Translations under genes and position numbers: made by a program
Notes under the pieces: generated by a model
Told to the model about the DNA's origin: nothing
Database searches by the model: none
Seen by the model: the letters and a program-made list of their open reading frames with translations, nothing else
Part shown: piece by piece, positions 28,959 through 37,228 of the stretch
How the letters are laid out: every line of letters begins with the position of its first letter
How positions within the stretch are numbered: position 1 is the stretch's first letter
Origin: Terripilifer ovatus
GTDB lineage: Bacteria; Pseudomonadota; Alphaproteobacteria; Rhizobiales; Beijerinckiaceae
Reading direction: 5' to 3'
Assembly (NCBI GenBank): GCA_029222685.1
Contig: JARHVB010000007.1
Location: 1 to 54,405 of the forward strand
DNA length: 54,405 nucleotides

Positions 28959-29840
28959 ATGGGACCCGAGAGACTTGATCCCGTCACGGGACGGACGACG
29001 ACCGGCCATGAATGGAACGGCATCGAAGAACTGAACACGCCGATTCCCCGCGTCGTTCTGTTCTTTCTCGCCGCCTTCACTCTGTTCGGCATCGGCTACT
29101 GGATTTTGATGCCAGCCTGGCCCACGGGCACCAGCTATACCAAGGGCCTTCTCGGCATCGATCAGCGCCAGGTCGTCGCCGAGCAGATCAGGCAGGCGAA
29201 CGCCGAACGCGCCGGCTGGACCGACAAGATCGCCAAGGCGAGCTTCGCCGAAATCGCCGCCGACCCGGCCATGATGCGCAACGTGCGCGAGACCGGTCGC
29301 ACCCTGTTCGGCGACAATTGCGCGGTGTGCCATGGCGTCAAGGGCACCGGCGGCCCCGGCTTTCCCAATCTTGCCGCCAAGGCCTGGCTCTGGGGCGGTA
29401 ATCCCGAGGTGATCGCGCAGACCATATCGGTGGGCATCAATTCGACCGATGCGCAGACGCGCGTGTCGCAGATGCCGGCGTTCGGGCGAACGGGCATGCT
29501 CGATAGCGCCAAGATTCGCAGCGTCGTCGCCTATGTGCGGACATTGTCGGGCCAGAAGCCTGACGCGACGCCGGACAAGAACCTGGTCGAAGCCGGCCAG
29601 AAAGTCTTCGCGAGCGAATGCGCCTCGTGCCATGGCGACAACGCCGCCGGCAACCTCGACGTCGGCGCGCCGAACCTGACCGATACGATCTGGATCTACG
29701 GCGGCGACGAGCAGTCGATCAACAACAGCGTCTTCAACGGGCGGCAGGGGCATATGCCGCATTGGTCCGGCCGTCTGTCTCCGGTCGATATCAAGATCCT
29801 TGCCCTTTACGTCGGCACGCTGGGGGAGAAGACCCAATGA
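28959..29840 (+). CDS. ccoP: cbb3-type oxidase diheme subunit III
   Basis: This 293-aa protein has one N-terminal span (VVLFFLAAFTLFGIGYWILMPAWP) and two cytochrome c domains with CAVCH (121-125) and CASCH (221-225). The family start HEWNGIEELNTPIPRV is present. It receives electrons from soluble cytochrome c. Its stop overlaps the start of the 66-aa gene (ATGA). Confidence 0.97.
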   Translation: MGPERLDPVTGRTTTGHEWNGIEELNTPIPRVVLFFLAAFTLFGIGYWILMPAWPTGTSYTKGLLGIDQRQVVAEQIRQANAERAGWTDKIAKASFAEIAADPAMMRNVRETGRTLFGDNCAVCHGVKGTGGPGFPNLAAKAWLWGGNPEVIAQTISVGINSTDAQTRVSQMPAFGRTGMLDSAKIRSVVAYVRTLSGQKPDATPDKNLVEAGQKVFASECASCHGDNAAGNLDVGAPNLTDTIWIYGGDEQSINNSVFNGRQGHMPHWSGRLSPVDIKILALYVGTLGEKTQ

Positions 29841-30037
29841 CGGCCGGCGCGTACAGCGGGACGCGCCGCAACTGGCGGCTGATCGCACTGCTGATCGTCG
29901 GTCTTGGCGTTGCGATCGTCGTCGGCGCCAACGCCCATCTCGTCTATGTGGCGGTGACGTCGCAAACCGCCTGCGTGCCGCATGCCAAGAGCGTAGGCGG
30001 CGACGGCGCCTATCGCGCCGCCGGATCCGCCTGCTGA
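29837..30037 (+). CDS. Small membrane protein after ccoP
   Basis: This 66-aa protein has one span (LIALLIVGLGVAIVVGANAH) and a short C-terminal tail containing two cysteines (CVPH near 44 and the terminal residue Cys66). It is translationally coupled to ccoP by ATGA and sits where ccoG/ccoH often follow ccoP. I believe similar small proteins occur after ccoP in other Hyphomicrobiales but cannot confirm this here. The Cys-bearing tail, probably on the periplasmic side, could serve in copper or redox handling during oxidase assembly; that is inference. Confidence 0.8.
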   Translation: MTAGAYSGTRRNWRLIALLIVGLGVAIVVGANAHLVYVAVTSQTACVPHAKSVGGDGAYRAAGSAC

Positions 30038-30048
30038 GGGAGCAAGCC

Positions 30049-30828
30049 ATGAGCATCGATACATCCGGAACGATCATTCCGCTCGCGGTGCAGAAGCAGC
30101 GCAATCTGCCGGCCAGCACGGCCTTTCAATGGCTGGGCCAGGGCTGGCGCGACCTCTGGAACACGCCGGGGCCGAGCCTCGCCTATGGACTGGCGGTCTT
30201 CATCGTCTCGCTGGCCATCGTCTGGGGGCTCTTCAAACTCGAGCTGGATTACATCCTGTTTCCGGCGCTGGCCGGTTTCATGGTTGTCGGCCCGCTCATC
30301 GCCATCGGTCTTTACGAGAAAAGCCGCGCCATCGAGGCGGGTGAGCCCGTCAGTCTTGGCAGGATGCTCTATGTCAACGCCGCCTCGGGGCCGCAGGTTC
30401 TGTTCACCGGCGCCATCCTGTGCCTGTTGATGCTCGTGTGGATGCGGGCCGCCGTGCTCATCTATGCGCTCTTCTTCGGGCTCGTCGCCTTTCCCGGCCT
30501 CGATCGCATCGTTCACATGCTGCTGACGACGCCGGAGGGCTGGGGCATGCTCGTGGTCGGCACGGCCGTGGGCGGCCTGTTCGCGGCCTTTTCCTTCGCC
30601 ATCAGCGTGTTCGCCGTGCCGATGCTGCTCGACGCGAATATCGATGCCTTCACCGCCATGGGGACGAGCATTTCCATGGTCTGGAACAACCTGCCGGTCA
30701 TGCTGACGTGGGGCGCGATCGTGCTGGCGCTGTTCCTCATCAGCCTGGCGACCTCGCTCATCGGTCTGATCATCGTCTTCCCGCTGCTTGGCCACGCCAC
30801 GTGGCATGCTTACAGGGCGATCAAATGA
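30049..30828 (+). CDS. DUF2189 integral membrane protein
   Basis: This 259-aa protein has about six membrane segments, including LAYGLAVFIVSLAIVWGLF, ILFPALAGFMVVGPLIAIGLY and the C-terminal LFLISLATSLIGLIIVFPLLGHATWHAYRAI characteristic of DUF2189. The ATG follows GAGGG. It is 11 bp after the 66-aa gene and overlaps the ccoI start (ATGA). DUF2189 proteins recur in cbb3 clusters; their function is unknown, with assembly or heme/copper supply a reasonable guess. Confidence 0.85.
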   Translation: MSIDTSGTIIPLAVQKQRNLPASTAFQWLGQGWRDLWNTPGPSLAYGLAVFIVSLAIVWGLFKLELDYILFPALAGFMVVGPLIAIGLYEKSRAIEAGEPVSLGRMLYVNAASGPQVLFTGAILCLLMLVWMRAAVLIYALFFGLVAFPGLDRIVHMLLTTPEGWGMLVVGTAVGGLFAAFSFAISVFAVPMLLDANIDAFTAMGTSISMVWNNLPVMLTWGAIVLALFLISLATSLIGLIIVFPLLGHATWHAYRAIK

Positions 30829-33083
30829 GTTGCTGCGTTCCGCTCTCGCAGGAGGACGTTCGGCCGTCTGCGCTTGAACAGCGCAACGAACTCCTGCTGG
30901 CGAGCCGGGCGCTTGGCAACGGTCTCTATCAGACCGATCTCTCGGTGCCGGGCGTGCATTGCGCCCATTGCATCCGCACCGTGGAAACCGGGCTGATGCG
31001 CCTGCCTGAGGTCGAGGCGGCGCGGGTGAACCTGTCGACCCGTCGCGCCAGCGTGAAGTGGCGCGGCGAACAGGCGCCTGCCCTCATCGAAACCCTGGCA
31101 GATCTCGGCTTCCCGGCGCATGTGTTCGAGGAGACGGAACAAGGCAAGGACCCTGAGCTGGCGCGGCTGATCCGCGCGCTCGCCGTCGCCGGCTTCGCCG
31201 CCATGAATATCATGCTGCAGTCGGTGTCGATCTGGTCCGGCGCCGAGCCGGAAACGCGGCAGGCCTTCCACTGGATTTCGGCGGCGCTCGCCCTGCCGTG
31301 CCTGGTCTATTCGGGCCGGATCTTCTTTATCTCCGCCTGGAGCGCGTTGAAGACCGGCCGCACCAATATGGATGTGCCGATCTCCATCGGCGTCAGCCTT
31401 GCCGTCGCGCTCAGCCTCTACGATACGATCGAGCATGGCACCCACGCCTATTTCGATGCCGCGACCTCGCTGATCTTCTTCCTGCTGATCGGCCGCACGC
31501 TCGATCGCGTCATGCGCGAGAAGGCGCGCGCCGCCGTGCAGGGCCTCATCCGTCTCACGCCGCGCGGCGCCACGGTGCTGCGCGACGGCGGTGGCCGCGA
31601 TTACGTGCCAGTCAACGATATCGCACCGGGCATGCGCATCGCGCTCGCGGCTGGAGACCGGGCGCCGGTTGACGGTCGTGTCGAAGAGGGGCGTTCCGAA
31701 TTCGATTGCGCCCTCGCCACGGGGGAAAGCGCGCCGCAGCCCGTCGCCGCCGGCGACCTCGTCCAGGCCGGCACGCTCAATCTGACCGGCGCGCTGGTCA
31801 TGGTGGCGACGGCGCGGGCGCAGGACTCTTTCCTGGCTGAGATGGTCCGGCTGATGGAAGCGGCCGAGGGCGGACGGGCGCGCTACCGCCGTCTCGCCGA
31901 CCGCATAGCCTCGCTCTACTCCCCGGTCGTTCACGCCGCCGCGTTTCTGACCTTCGTCGGCTGGATGGTGGCGACGGGTGACTGGCATCGTGCCATTTCC
32001 ATCGCCATCGCGGTGCTCATCATCACCTGTCCCTGCGCGCTCGGCCTTGCCGTGCCGATCGTCCAGGTGATGGCGGCGCGCCGGCTGTTCGAGAACGGCA
32101 TCCTCGTCAAGGATGGTTCGGGCATCGAGCGGCTGGCGGAGATCGATACCGCAGTGTTCGACAAGACCGGGACGCTGACGGAGCGTGACGTGCAGCTTGG
32201 CGACATCGGCTCGCTCGACCGCGGTGCGCTCGCCATGGCCGCGGCGCTCGGGCTTCACTCGAAACATCCGCAATCGCGGGCGCTCTCACAGTTCGCCGGC
32301 GTGGACCTGCCCGCGCTGACGGATGTCCGTGAATATGCAGGGCTCGGTATCGAAGGCCGGCATGAGGGCAGGCTCTACCGGCTTGGCCGCGCCGCCTGGG
32401 CCGCGCCCGCCGAGCCGGACACGACGGACACCGTGCTCGCGGTGGACGGCCTGCGCTTGGCCACCTATCGCTTCGAAGAACGGCTTCGCCCCGGCGCGTG
32501 CGCCGCCCTCGATGCGCTGCGGGCTGACGGTGCTAGCGTGCGGATACTCTCCGGCGACAATGCTACCGCTGTCGCCGCTGTTGCCGATGCGCTCGCCGTC
32601 GCAGAGCCTGCATCGGGCCTGCTGCCCGGCGAGAAGGTGGAACGGCTGGCCGAGCTCGCCGCGCAGGGCCACAGAACGCTGATGGTCGGGGATGGTCTCA
32701 ACGATGCGCCTGCCTTGACGGCCGCCCATGTCTCGATGGCGCCGGCGAGCGCCGCCGACATCGGGCGCAGCGCCGCCGACTTCGTGTTCCTGCGCGACGA
32801 TCTCGGCGCCGTGCCTCTCGCGTATGGCGTCGCTCGTGAGGCTGGACGGCTGGTGCGCCAGAACTTCGTGCTGGCGATCACCTATAACGCCATCGCTCTG
32901 CCGGTGGCCGTCCTCGGACATGTGACACCGCTGATCGCCGCACTGGCCATGTCGCTGTCCTCGGTTCTCGTCGTCGCCAACGCGCTGCGTTTGAAGGTGC
33001 GCAGGCCATTGGCGCGCCCCGCCGCCGCGCCGGCGACGATCGGACCCGCGCGATGGAAGACAGCCGGAGGGACAGTGGAATGA
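30825..33083 (+). CDS. ccoI: Copper P1B-ATPase for cbb3 assembly (FixI)
   Basis: This is a 752-aa copper transporter needed to build the cbb3 copper centre. It has a heavy-metal-associated domain with CAHC (Cys46, Cys49), two early cysteines at 3-4 (MSCC), actuator motif TGES, intramembrane CPC (402-404), phosphorylation DKTGTLT (Asp446) and hinge GDGLNDAPAL. The long N-terminal tail and HMA domain match the FixI/CcoI branch rather than CopA detoxifiers. ATG 30825 overlaps the DUF2189 stop; its own stop overlaps ccoS. Confidence 0.95.
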   Translation: MSCCVPLSQEDVRPSALEQRNELLLASRALGNGLYQTDLSVPGVHCAHCIRTVETGLMRLPEVEAARVNLSTRRASVKWRGEQAPALIETLADLGFPAHVFEETEQGKDPELARLIRALAVAGFAAMNIMLQSVSIWSGAEPETRQAFHWISAALALPCLVYSGRIFFISAWSALKTGRTNMDVPISIGVSLAVALSLYDTIEHGTHAYFDAATSLIFFLLIGRTLDRVMREKARAAVQGLIRLTPRGATVLRDGGGRDYVPVNDIAPGMRIALAAGDRAPVDGRVEEGRSEFDCALATGESAPQPVAAGDLVQAGTLNLTGALVMVATARAQDSFLAEMVRLMEAAEGGRARYRRLADRIASLYSPVVHAAAFLTFVGWMVATGDWHRAISIAIAVLIITCPCALGLAVPIVQVMAARRLFENGILVKDGSGIERLAEIDTAVFDKTGTLTERDVQLGDIGSLDRGALAMAAALGLHSKHPQSRALSQFAGVDLPALTDVREYAGLGIEGRHEGRLYRLGRAAWAAPAEPDTTDTVLAVDGLRLATYRFEERLRPGACAALDALRADGASVRILSGDNATAVAAVADALAVAEPASGLLPGEKVERLAELAAQGHRTLMVGDGLNDAPALTAAHVSMAPASAADIGRSAADFVFLRDDLGAVPLAYGVAREAGRLVRQNFVLAITYNAIALPVAVLGHVTPLIAALAMSLSSVLVVANALRLKVRRPLARPAAAPATIGPARWKTAGGTVE

Positions 33084-33286
33084 GTAGTCTCGTCTTTCTC
33101 GTTCCGCTCGCCCTGCTGCTTGGTGCCGCCGCGCTCGGCGCCTTCTTCTGGTCGCTGCGGAGCGGCCAATACGACGATCTCGAAGGCGCCGGCGCGCGCA
33201 TTTTTGTGGACGACGCGAACGACCGTGCGGGTGCGCGCCATGGCGCCGCCGGAGAGACGCCGCAAGATCAGGAAGGATCGAAATGA
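33080..33286 (+). CDS. ccoS: cbb3 oxidase maturation protein CcoS
   Basis: This is a 68-aa protein with one span (VFLVPLALLLGAAALGAFFWSL) followed by the family signature SGQYDDLEGAGARI and a polar tail. CcoS is needed for cofactor insertion into the oxidase. ATG overlaps the ccoI stop and its TGA overlaps the hemoglobin ATG, showing tight coupling. Confidence 0.95.
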   Translation: MSSLVFLVPLALLLGAAALGAFFWSLRSGQYDDLEGAGARIFVDDANDRAGARHGAAGETPQDQEGSK

Positions 33287-33771
33287 TGAAGGGACGTCCC
33301 GCGCCGACACGCGCCATGACCATCGACGGCAAGCTCATTCCCGACGAGCTCGACGAAGCGATGATTCACGCCGTCGTGCATGGTTTCTACGACAAGATCC
33401 GCAACGACGAACTGCTCGGGCCCATCTTCAACGGCGCGATCGCGGCAGAGGCCTGGCCGCGCCATCTCGCCAAGATGTGCGACTTCTGGTCCGCCACCCT
33501 GTTGCGAACAGGACGCTACGAGGGACATCCGCTGCGCCCGCATCTCGCCTTGCCGGGGATCGGGGAGGCGCATTTCCGCCGCTGGCTGTCATTGTTCCGC
33601 AGCACGGTCCGGGAGCTGTGTCCGCCCGACGCGGCCGCCCTGTTCCTCGACCGGGCCATGCGGATCGCCCATTCGTTCCGGCTCGCCATCGCCTTTCACA
33701 ATGGCGAGAACGCGGTGGCGATGCAGCCAATACTGGAGGAGAACCTGGAAGGTTCTACCGGCGCCTCATGA
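33283..33771 (+). CDS. Group III truncated hemoglobin
   Basis: This 162-aa globin has the truncated group III pattern: FYDKIRNDELLGPIFNGAI, WPRHLAKMCDFWSATLLRTGRY, GHPLRPHLALPGI and HFRRWLSLF with the proximal His, then a C-terminal helix. Such globins bind O2 and NO and are linked to NO or reactive nitrogen handling. It is coupled to both ccoS and nnrS by overlapping start/stop codons, so it is made with the oxidase. A 20-residue C-terminal tail is not typical. Confidence 0.93.
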   Translation: MMKGRPAPTRAMTIDGKLIPDELDEAMIHAVVHGFYDKIRNDELLGPIFNGAIAAEAWPRHLAKMCDFWSATLLRTGRYEGHPLRPHLALPGIGEAHFRRWLSLFRSTVRELCPPDAAALFLDRAMRIAHSFRLAIAFHNGENAVAMQPILEENLEGSTGAS

Positions 33772-34946
33772 CGGCGGCATCGCAAGGCAAGGCAGGCGGC
33801 TATCCGGCCATCCTCTCCTATGGCTTTCGTCCCTTCTTTCTGCTCGGCGCCGCCTATGGGGCGCTCGTCATTCTCGTATGGCTGCCGATCCTTCACGGCG
33901 CCCTGCGGACGCACAGCAGCTTCTACGCTGTCGACTGGCACGTGCACGAAAGCCTGTTCGGATATGTCGCGGCCGTCATCGCGGGCTTCCTGCTGACCGC
34001 CATTCCCAACTGGACCGGACGGCTGCCGGTCCAGGGTCTGCCGTTGTTGATGCTGGTGTTGCTCTGGCTTGCCGGGCGTGTCGCCGTGTTCTTTTCGGGC
34101 GACATGCACTGGATCGTCGCCCTGGCGATCGACAGTGCGTTCCTGACGGCCCTGGCCACGGCGGCTGCGGTCGAGATCGTCGCCGGCCGCAACTGGCGCA
34201 ATCTCATGGTGCTCGTGCCGGTGAGCCTGCTGCTCGCCTCGAATGTCCTGTTCCATATGGAGGTGCGGTTCAACGGCATCAGCGACGTCAGCCGCAGGCT
34301 GGCGATCGGCATCATCGCCGTCCTGATCACGATCATCGGCGGGAGGGTCATTCCGAGCTTCACGCGCAACTGGCTGGCGCGGGAGAACCCCGGCCGGCTG
34401 CCGGCGCCCTTCGGCCGGTTCGACGGCCTGTCGATCGTCCTGGCGGCGGTCGCGCTGGCGGCCTGGAGCCTTGCGCCGAACAATCGCGTCACGGGCATCC
34501 TGCTTGTCATCGCGGCCGGCGTGCATCTGGTGCGGCTGGCGCGCTGGGCGGGCGATCGCACCTTGCGTGATCCGCTCGTCCTCATCCTGCATGCCGGCTA
34601 TTTCTTCGTGCCGCTCGGCCTGCTGCTGGCCGCCCTAGGCGCGCTGTTCCATGATCACACCCAGGAGGTGGCGGCCATCCATGTGCTGGGTGTCGGCGCC
34701 ATGGGAACGATGACGCTCGCGGTGATGACCCGGGCTACCTTAGGTCACACGGGCCATGCGCTGCGTGCCGATACCTGGACGTGTCTAATCTATGTCTTCA
34801 TCGTGCTCGCAGCCCTGACACGTCTGGCCGCTGTCTTTTGGCCGATGAACACATCCTTGCTGCACACAGCCGCCACCCTCTGGTCGCTAAGTTTCCTTGC
34901 CTTTTGTTTGCGCTATGGCCGCATGCTGATACGTGCACGCGCGTAG
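33768..34946 (+). CDS. nnrS: NnrS family protein
   Basis: This is a 392-aa heme-copper membrane protein with about 12 spans. Family features visible are SYGFRPFFLLGAAYGAL, DWHVHESLFGYVAAVIAGFLLTAIPNW, GGRVIPSFTRNW and GAMGTMTLAVMTRATLGHTG. NnrS relieves nitrosative stress, perhaps by limiting iron-nitrosyl formation. ATG 33768 overlaps the hemoglobin stop; a much longer open frame upstream is a shadow of that gene. It ends the cluster. Confidence 0.95.
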   Translation: MTAASQGKAGGYPAILSYGFRPFFLLGAAYGALVILVWLPILHGALRTHSSFYAVDWHVHESLFGYVAAVIAGFLLTAIPNWTGRLPVQGLPLLMLVLLWLAGRVAVFFSGDMHWIVALAIDSAFLTALATAAAVEIVAGRNWRNLMVLVPVSLLLASNVLFHMEVRFNGISDVSRRLAIGIIAVLITIIGGRVIPSFTRNWLARENPGRLPAPFGRFDGLSIVLAAVALAAWSLAPNNRVTGILLVIAAGVHLVRLARWAGDRTLRDPLVLILHAGYFFVPLGLLLAALGALFHDHTQEVAAIHVLGVGAMGTMTLAVMTRATLGHTGHALRADTWTCLIYVFIVLAALTRLAAVFWPMNTSLLHTAATLWSLSFLAFCLRYGRMLIRARA

Positions 34947-35203
34947 AATATTCAATCGCTCGGATGGATTCGGTTTAGCCTACGCTATAAAGATAGAGGT
35001 GCCAAATAACTTTGTAGAAGCTCCTGAAGACAAGCGTTTCAAGATCGATGGGACATATCAAGGACAATCTATAAACTCCCAATGTTCCCCGCCGCTACCT
35101 GCGCTAATTTATGGGGCGGCCCTGCATCCGGTTTGGTTGACAGTTTTGTTGGGAGAATCAGACAGCCTTTTTCTGCAGACAAGCGTACCCCATCCCGAAG
35201 CTT
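34947..35203. other. Stretch without recognisable genes after nnrS
   Basis: The region turns sharply AT-richer just after the nnrS stop and has short open frames (one plus-strand frame from 34933 of 97 codons) with no family and no good start signal. It looks like the edge between the respiratory cluster and an acquired or decayed segment. Confidence 0.4.
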
Positions 35204-35419
35204 TTACTTTTCATGGTCAGACATGAACAACCGATTCAAATACTGATCGATACGTTCCAGTACCGAGGGCGGCCCTGGCCGCATCGTAGTATTCGCCTCA
35301 TACTGGCTTTGAGTGAAATTCCATGGATCTTCGTTCTCGCTATGCAAGCGATCGAAATACTCAGACGCCAAACCAGCGGCGGCGCGATCTTCTCGGTGCT
35401 CCCCGGCATCGGCGGACAT
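35204..35419 (-). pseudogene. NodS-like SAM methyltransferase, N-terminal fragment
   Basis: The 71-codon frame holds SEYFDRLHSENEDPWNFTQS followed by QYE, matching the N-terminal signature of the NodS-like methyltransferase family (pattern 'YFDxLYxxxxDPWxFxxSxYE'). After this it departs from the family and stops, with no AdoMet-binding motif, so it is truncated. It lies downstream of LuxR fragments on the same strand in a row of broken genes. Confidence 0.5.
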
Positions 35420-35647
35420 CGTACCGTTCGTAACCGTGATGCCGCGGGTTCCGCTGATGCATCCTGCGAGACGGAACTCACCAACCGTCGCCGGGATTCG
35501 TGGTTGGCATTGGAATGATCGTTCCTGCGTTCTCCTAAAAGCCTAGGCTTTTGAGTCCGAGGAGGCGTTCGTCCTCTTCCACGATCTCCGGCAAAAAATA
35601 TTCGGATCCGACCGCAAATCCAGACATAGAGCTGGAATAAAAATGCG

Positions 35648-35866
35648 TTATTCGCGGGCTCGCTTGCTAGGCATTGGTTGTGCAAAGATCTCGAGTGTAT
35701 CGAACCAAAATTCCGTCGCGCGAGAGTCAACCGGCACGGTGCCGTCAAAAGCCAGCAACGCGCCCGATACCGAACCAGAAATCTTGCCGAGGCCGTGGAT
35801 TACATCAGGCCAGAGATCCGGTAGAATGGTTGCTTCGTAAATCTTATCGACGAGATCGACTGTCAT
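35648..35866 (-). pseudogene. LuxR-type regulator, N-terminal fragment
   Basis: The 72-codon frame begins like the intact regulator at 52276: LVDKIYEATILPDLWPDVIH against VVGSIYEATYDPTQWAAAIG. It then stops with no C-terminal helix-turn-helix in reach. It begins 12 bp after the end of another LuxR remnant, so two such genes once stood in tandem. Confidence 0.6.
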
Positions 35867-35878
35867 GAGCGCAGTTCG

Positions 35879-35985
35879 CTAGAAGCCCGCCTTTAATGGC
35901 TGCGCGCTCTTGAGCAGCGCGACAAGCCGGCTTTGCTGATGGGTTCCGGTTTTGGCAAAATGCGGTCGCTTCAAGTACGACTTTC
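35879..35985 (-). pseudogene. LuxR-type regulator, C-terminal fragment
   Basis: Read on the minus strand in the frame ending at the TAG at 35881-35879, the sequence gives FAKTGTHQQSRLVALLKSAQ then PLKAGF and stop. The intact regulator ends with FLKTGTHQQSQLVALLKSAQ. Only the last part of the HTH domain remains. The frame is too short to notice by length alone, but the match is plain. Confidence 0.75.
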
Positions 35986-36033
35986 GCTTTGCAATCGTCC
36001 CGAGCTTTAAAGCTCTGACTTCTAAGCTAAAGG

Positions 36034-36183
36034 TCACACGATCCCGAGCGCCTGCATCGCCTCGGCGACGCGGGCGAAGCCTGCTATATTAGCGCCGAGC
36101 TCGCAGTCATCGGCCTCGCCGTATTCTTCTGCGGTCTGCGCGCAAACGTCGTGGATTTTTTCCATGATCTCTGCCAGCCGTCT
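36034..36183 (-). pseudogene. Glutamate dehydrogenase, C-terminal fragment
   Basis: The frame ending in TGA at 36036-36034 reads RLAEIMEKIHDVCAQTAEEY, then [20 protein letters not shown]. This is the final 45 or so residues of an NADP-type GdhA; the intact gene here ends with [20 protein letters not shown]. The two differ at many positions, so this is a paralogue tail rather than a recent copy. Upstream the frame runs into an unrelated fragment. Confidence 0.8.
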
Positions 36184-36332
36184 TCACCGACGCCGACGAC
36201 CCATAGCTGGCCATCCTCGGTGTCCATTTCTTCAGCGACCTCGAACAGCCATTCCTGGTCTTCACCGAGCATCTCAGCGACATGACGGAGAGTGAAGACG
36301 TGGCTGACTTTGTTGACGTGCCCATCAGGACC
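36184..36332 (-). pseudogene. Conserved hypothetical fragment
   Basis: The frame gives GPDGHVNKVSHVFTLRHVAE, then MLGEDQEWLFEVAEEMDTED and LWVVGVGEDGW. This resembles a small hypothetical protein of rhizobia ('FTLRHVAEMLGE' type) whose function is unknown. Both ends are cut: IS66-derived sequence lies upstream and the gdhA tail downstream, so it is part of a mosaic of broken genes. Confidence 0.45.
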
Positions 36333-36446
36333 GGATGCAGATGGAGCAAGCAGTAAGCTTCTACGTCGCCGCGCAGCCGAAAAGCTGCGCCAGCAGCGCC
36401 GGGCGACGGCAAATCTGATGGTGCTCATCCACACCAACCGCTTCAA

Positions 36447-36590
36447 GCCGTCACCGCCTCGATCAGAGCCGCAGAACAACCAGGATTTTCTGCCCAAAGC
36501 GATACCGCGCACTCAGCGCTCGGCGGCGTTGTTGGAGAGGCAGATGCGGCCATCATCGAGGAATCGCGTGAACCCGAGTATGGCTTCGCC
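36447..36590 (-). pseudogene. IS66 TnpC transposase, C-terminal fragment with nonsense codon
   Basis: The frame reads GFTRFLDDGRICLSNNAAER, then TGA, then VRGIALGRKSWLFCGSDRGG. IS66-type TnpC proteins carry 'NNAAERALRGIALGRKSW' here, so the Ala codon after AAER has become a stop in frame. No other IS66 parts are seen. The surrounding 36591-36903 stretch has open frames but no recognised product. Confidence 0.8.
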
Positions 36591-36903
36591 GCCGCTGACA
36601 TTTTCATGTGTGGAGAAGCGCACCCACACCGTGCATTTGCGGTTCCGCGCGCACAGCTTCGCTCGGAAACGGTCTCCGCAGGCGAGCACAAGACGGGTGT
36701 GTCGGCATGACATGGCTCCACGAACTCATCGCGCCCGACTTTGCGCAACTTTTGCGAGTCGAAGAACTCGCGCATCGCGGTCAGTCTCAGCACCAGCTCA
36801 TCGAGGTGTAGCGCACGGCCAGACTCGGGATGGTGCTAGTGATCGTCGGCGCGATCCAGCTGCCGCAGGCCGACGATTACATCTACCATGAATCAAGTCC
36901 TTC

Positions 36904-37158
36904 TCAGGCGCACGCGGGGCAATGAGACTTCAGGCCGGCCGCGTATTCCCTGAGAACGCGTTCCGCGGCATCGGCAGAGAGCCCTTGAGGACGTCGTCGC
37001 CGTCCCTCTTTTACCGCCTTGGCTAAGGGTCCGTCATCGCCTGTGATGAAGTCGACTTCATGATCCGCGCAGCGGATGACTGCGCCTTTCCTATGAAGGA
37101 TGTCGCGGCACCAGTTCGCATGGGGATCCAGGCAATCCGTTGTCGTTGAGTCAGGCAT
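36904..37158 (-). CDS. Small hypothetical protein
   Basis: This 84-aa protein has five cysteines, including DCLDPHANWC near the start and CPAC at the C-terminus, and an Arg-rich centre (KEGRRRRPQG). Paired Cys at both ends might bind metal. No family recognised. It lies 70 bp after the Rnk-like gene on the same strand and may close that operon. Confidence 0.5.
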   Translation of the reverse strand: MPDSTTTDCLDPHANWCRDILHRKGAVIRCADHEVDFITGDDGPLAKAVKEGRRRRPQGLSADAAERVLREYAAGLKSHCPACA

Positions 37159-37228
37159 GTTGAGAGTCCTTCACGTTGGAATGACCACTGCGGTCATTCT
37201 GCTTGGAGTCATTTTCTGGCTCCGCAAG

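Noticed and set aside
34933..35226. 97-codon plus-strand frame after nnrS
   Set aside because: No ribosome site, no family, and it overlaps the nnrS end; treated as non-coding.
36034..36183. gdhA and LuxR fragments as recent duplicates of the intact genes in this window
   Set aside because: The fragments differ from the intact copies at many residues, so they derive from older paralogues, not a local duplication.
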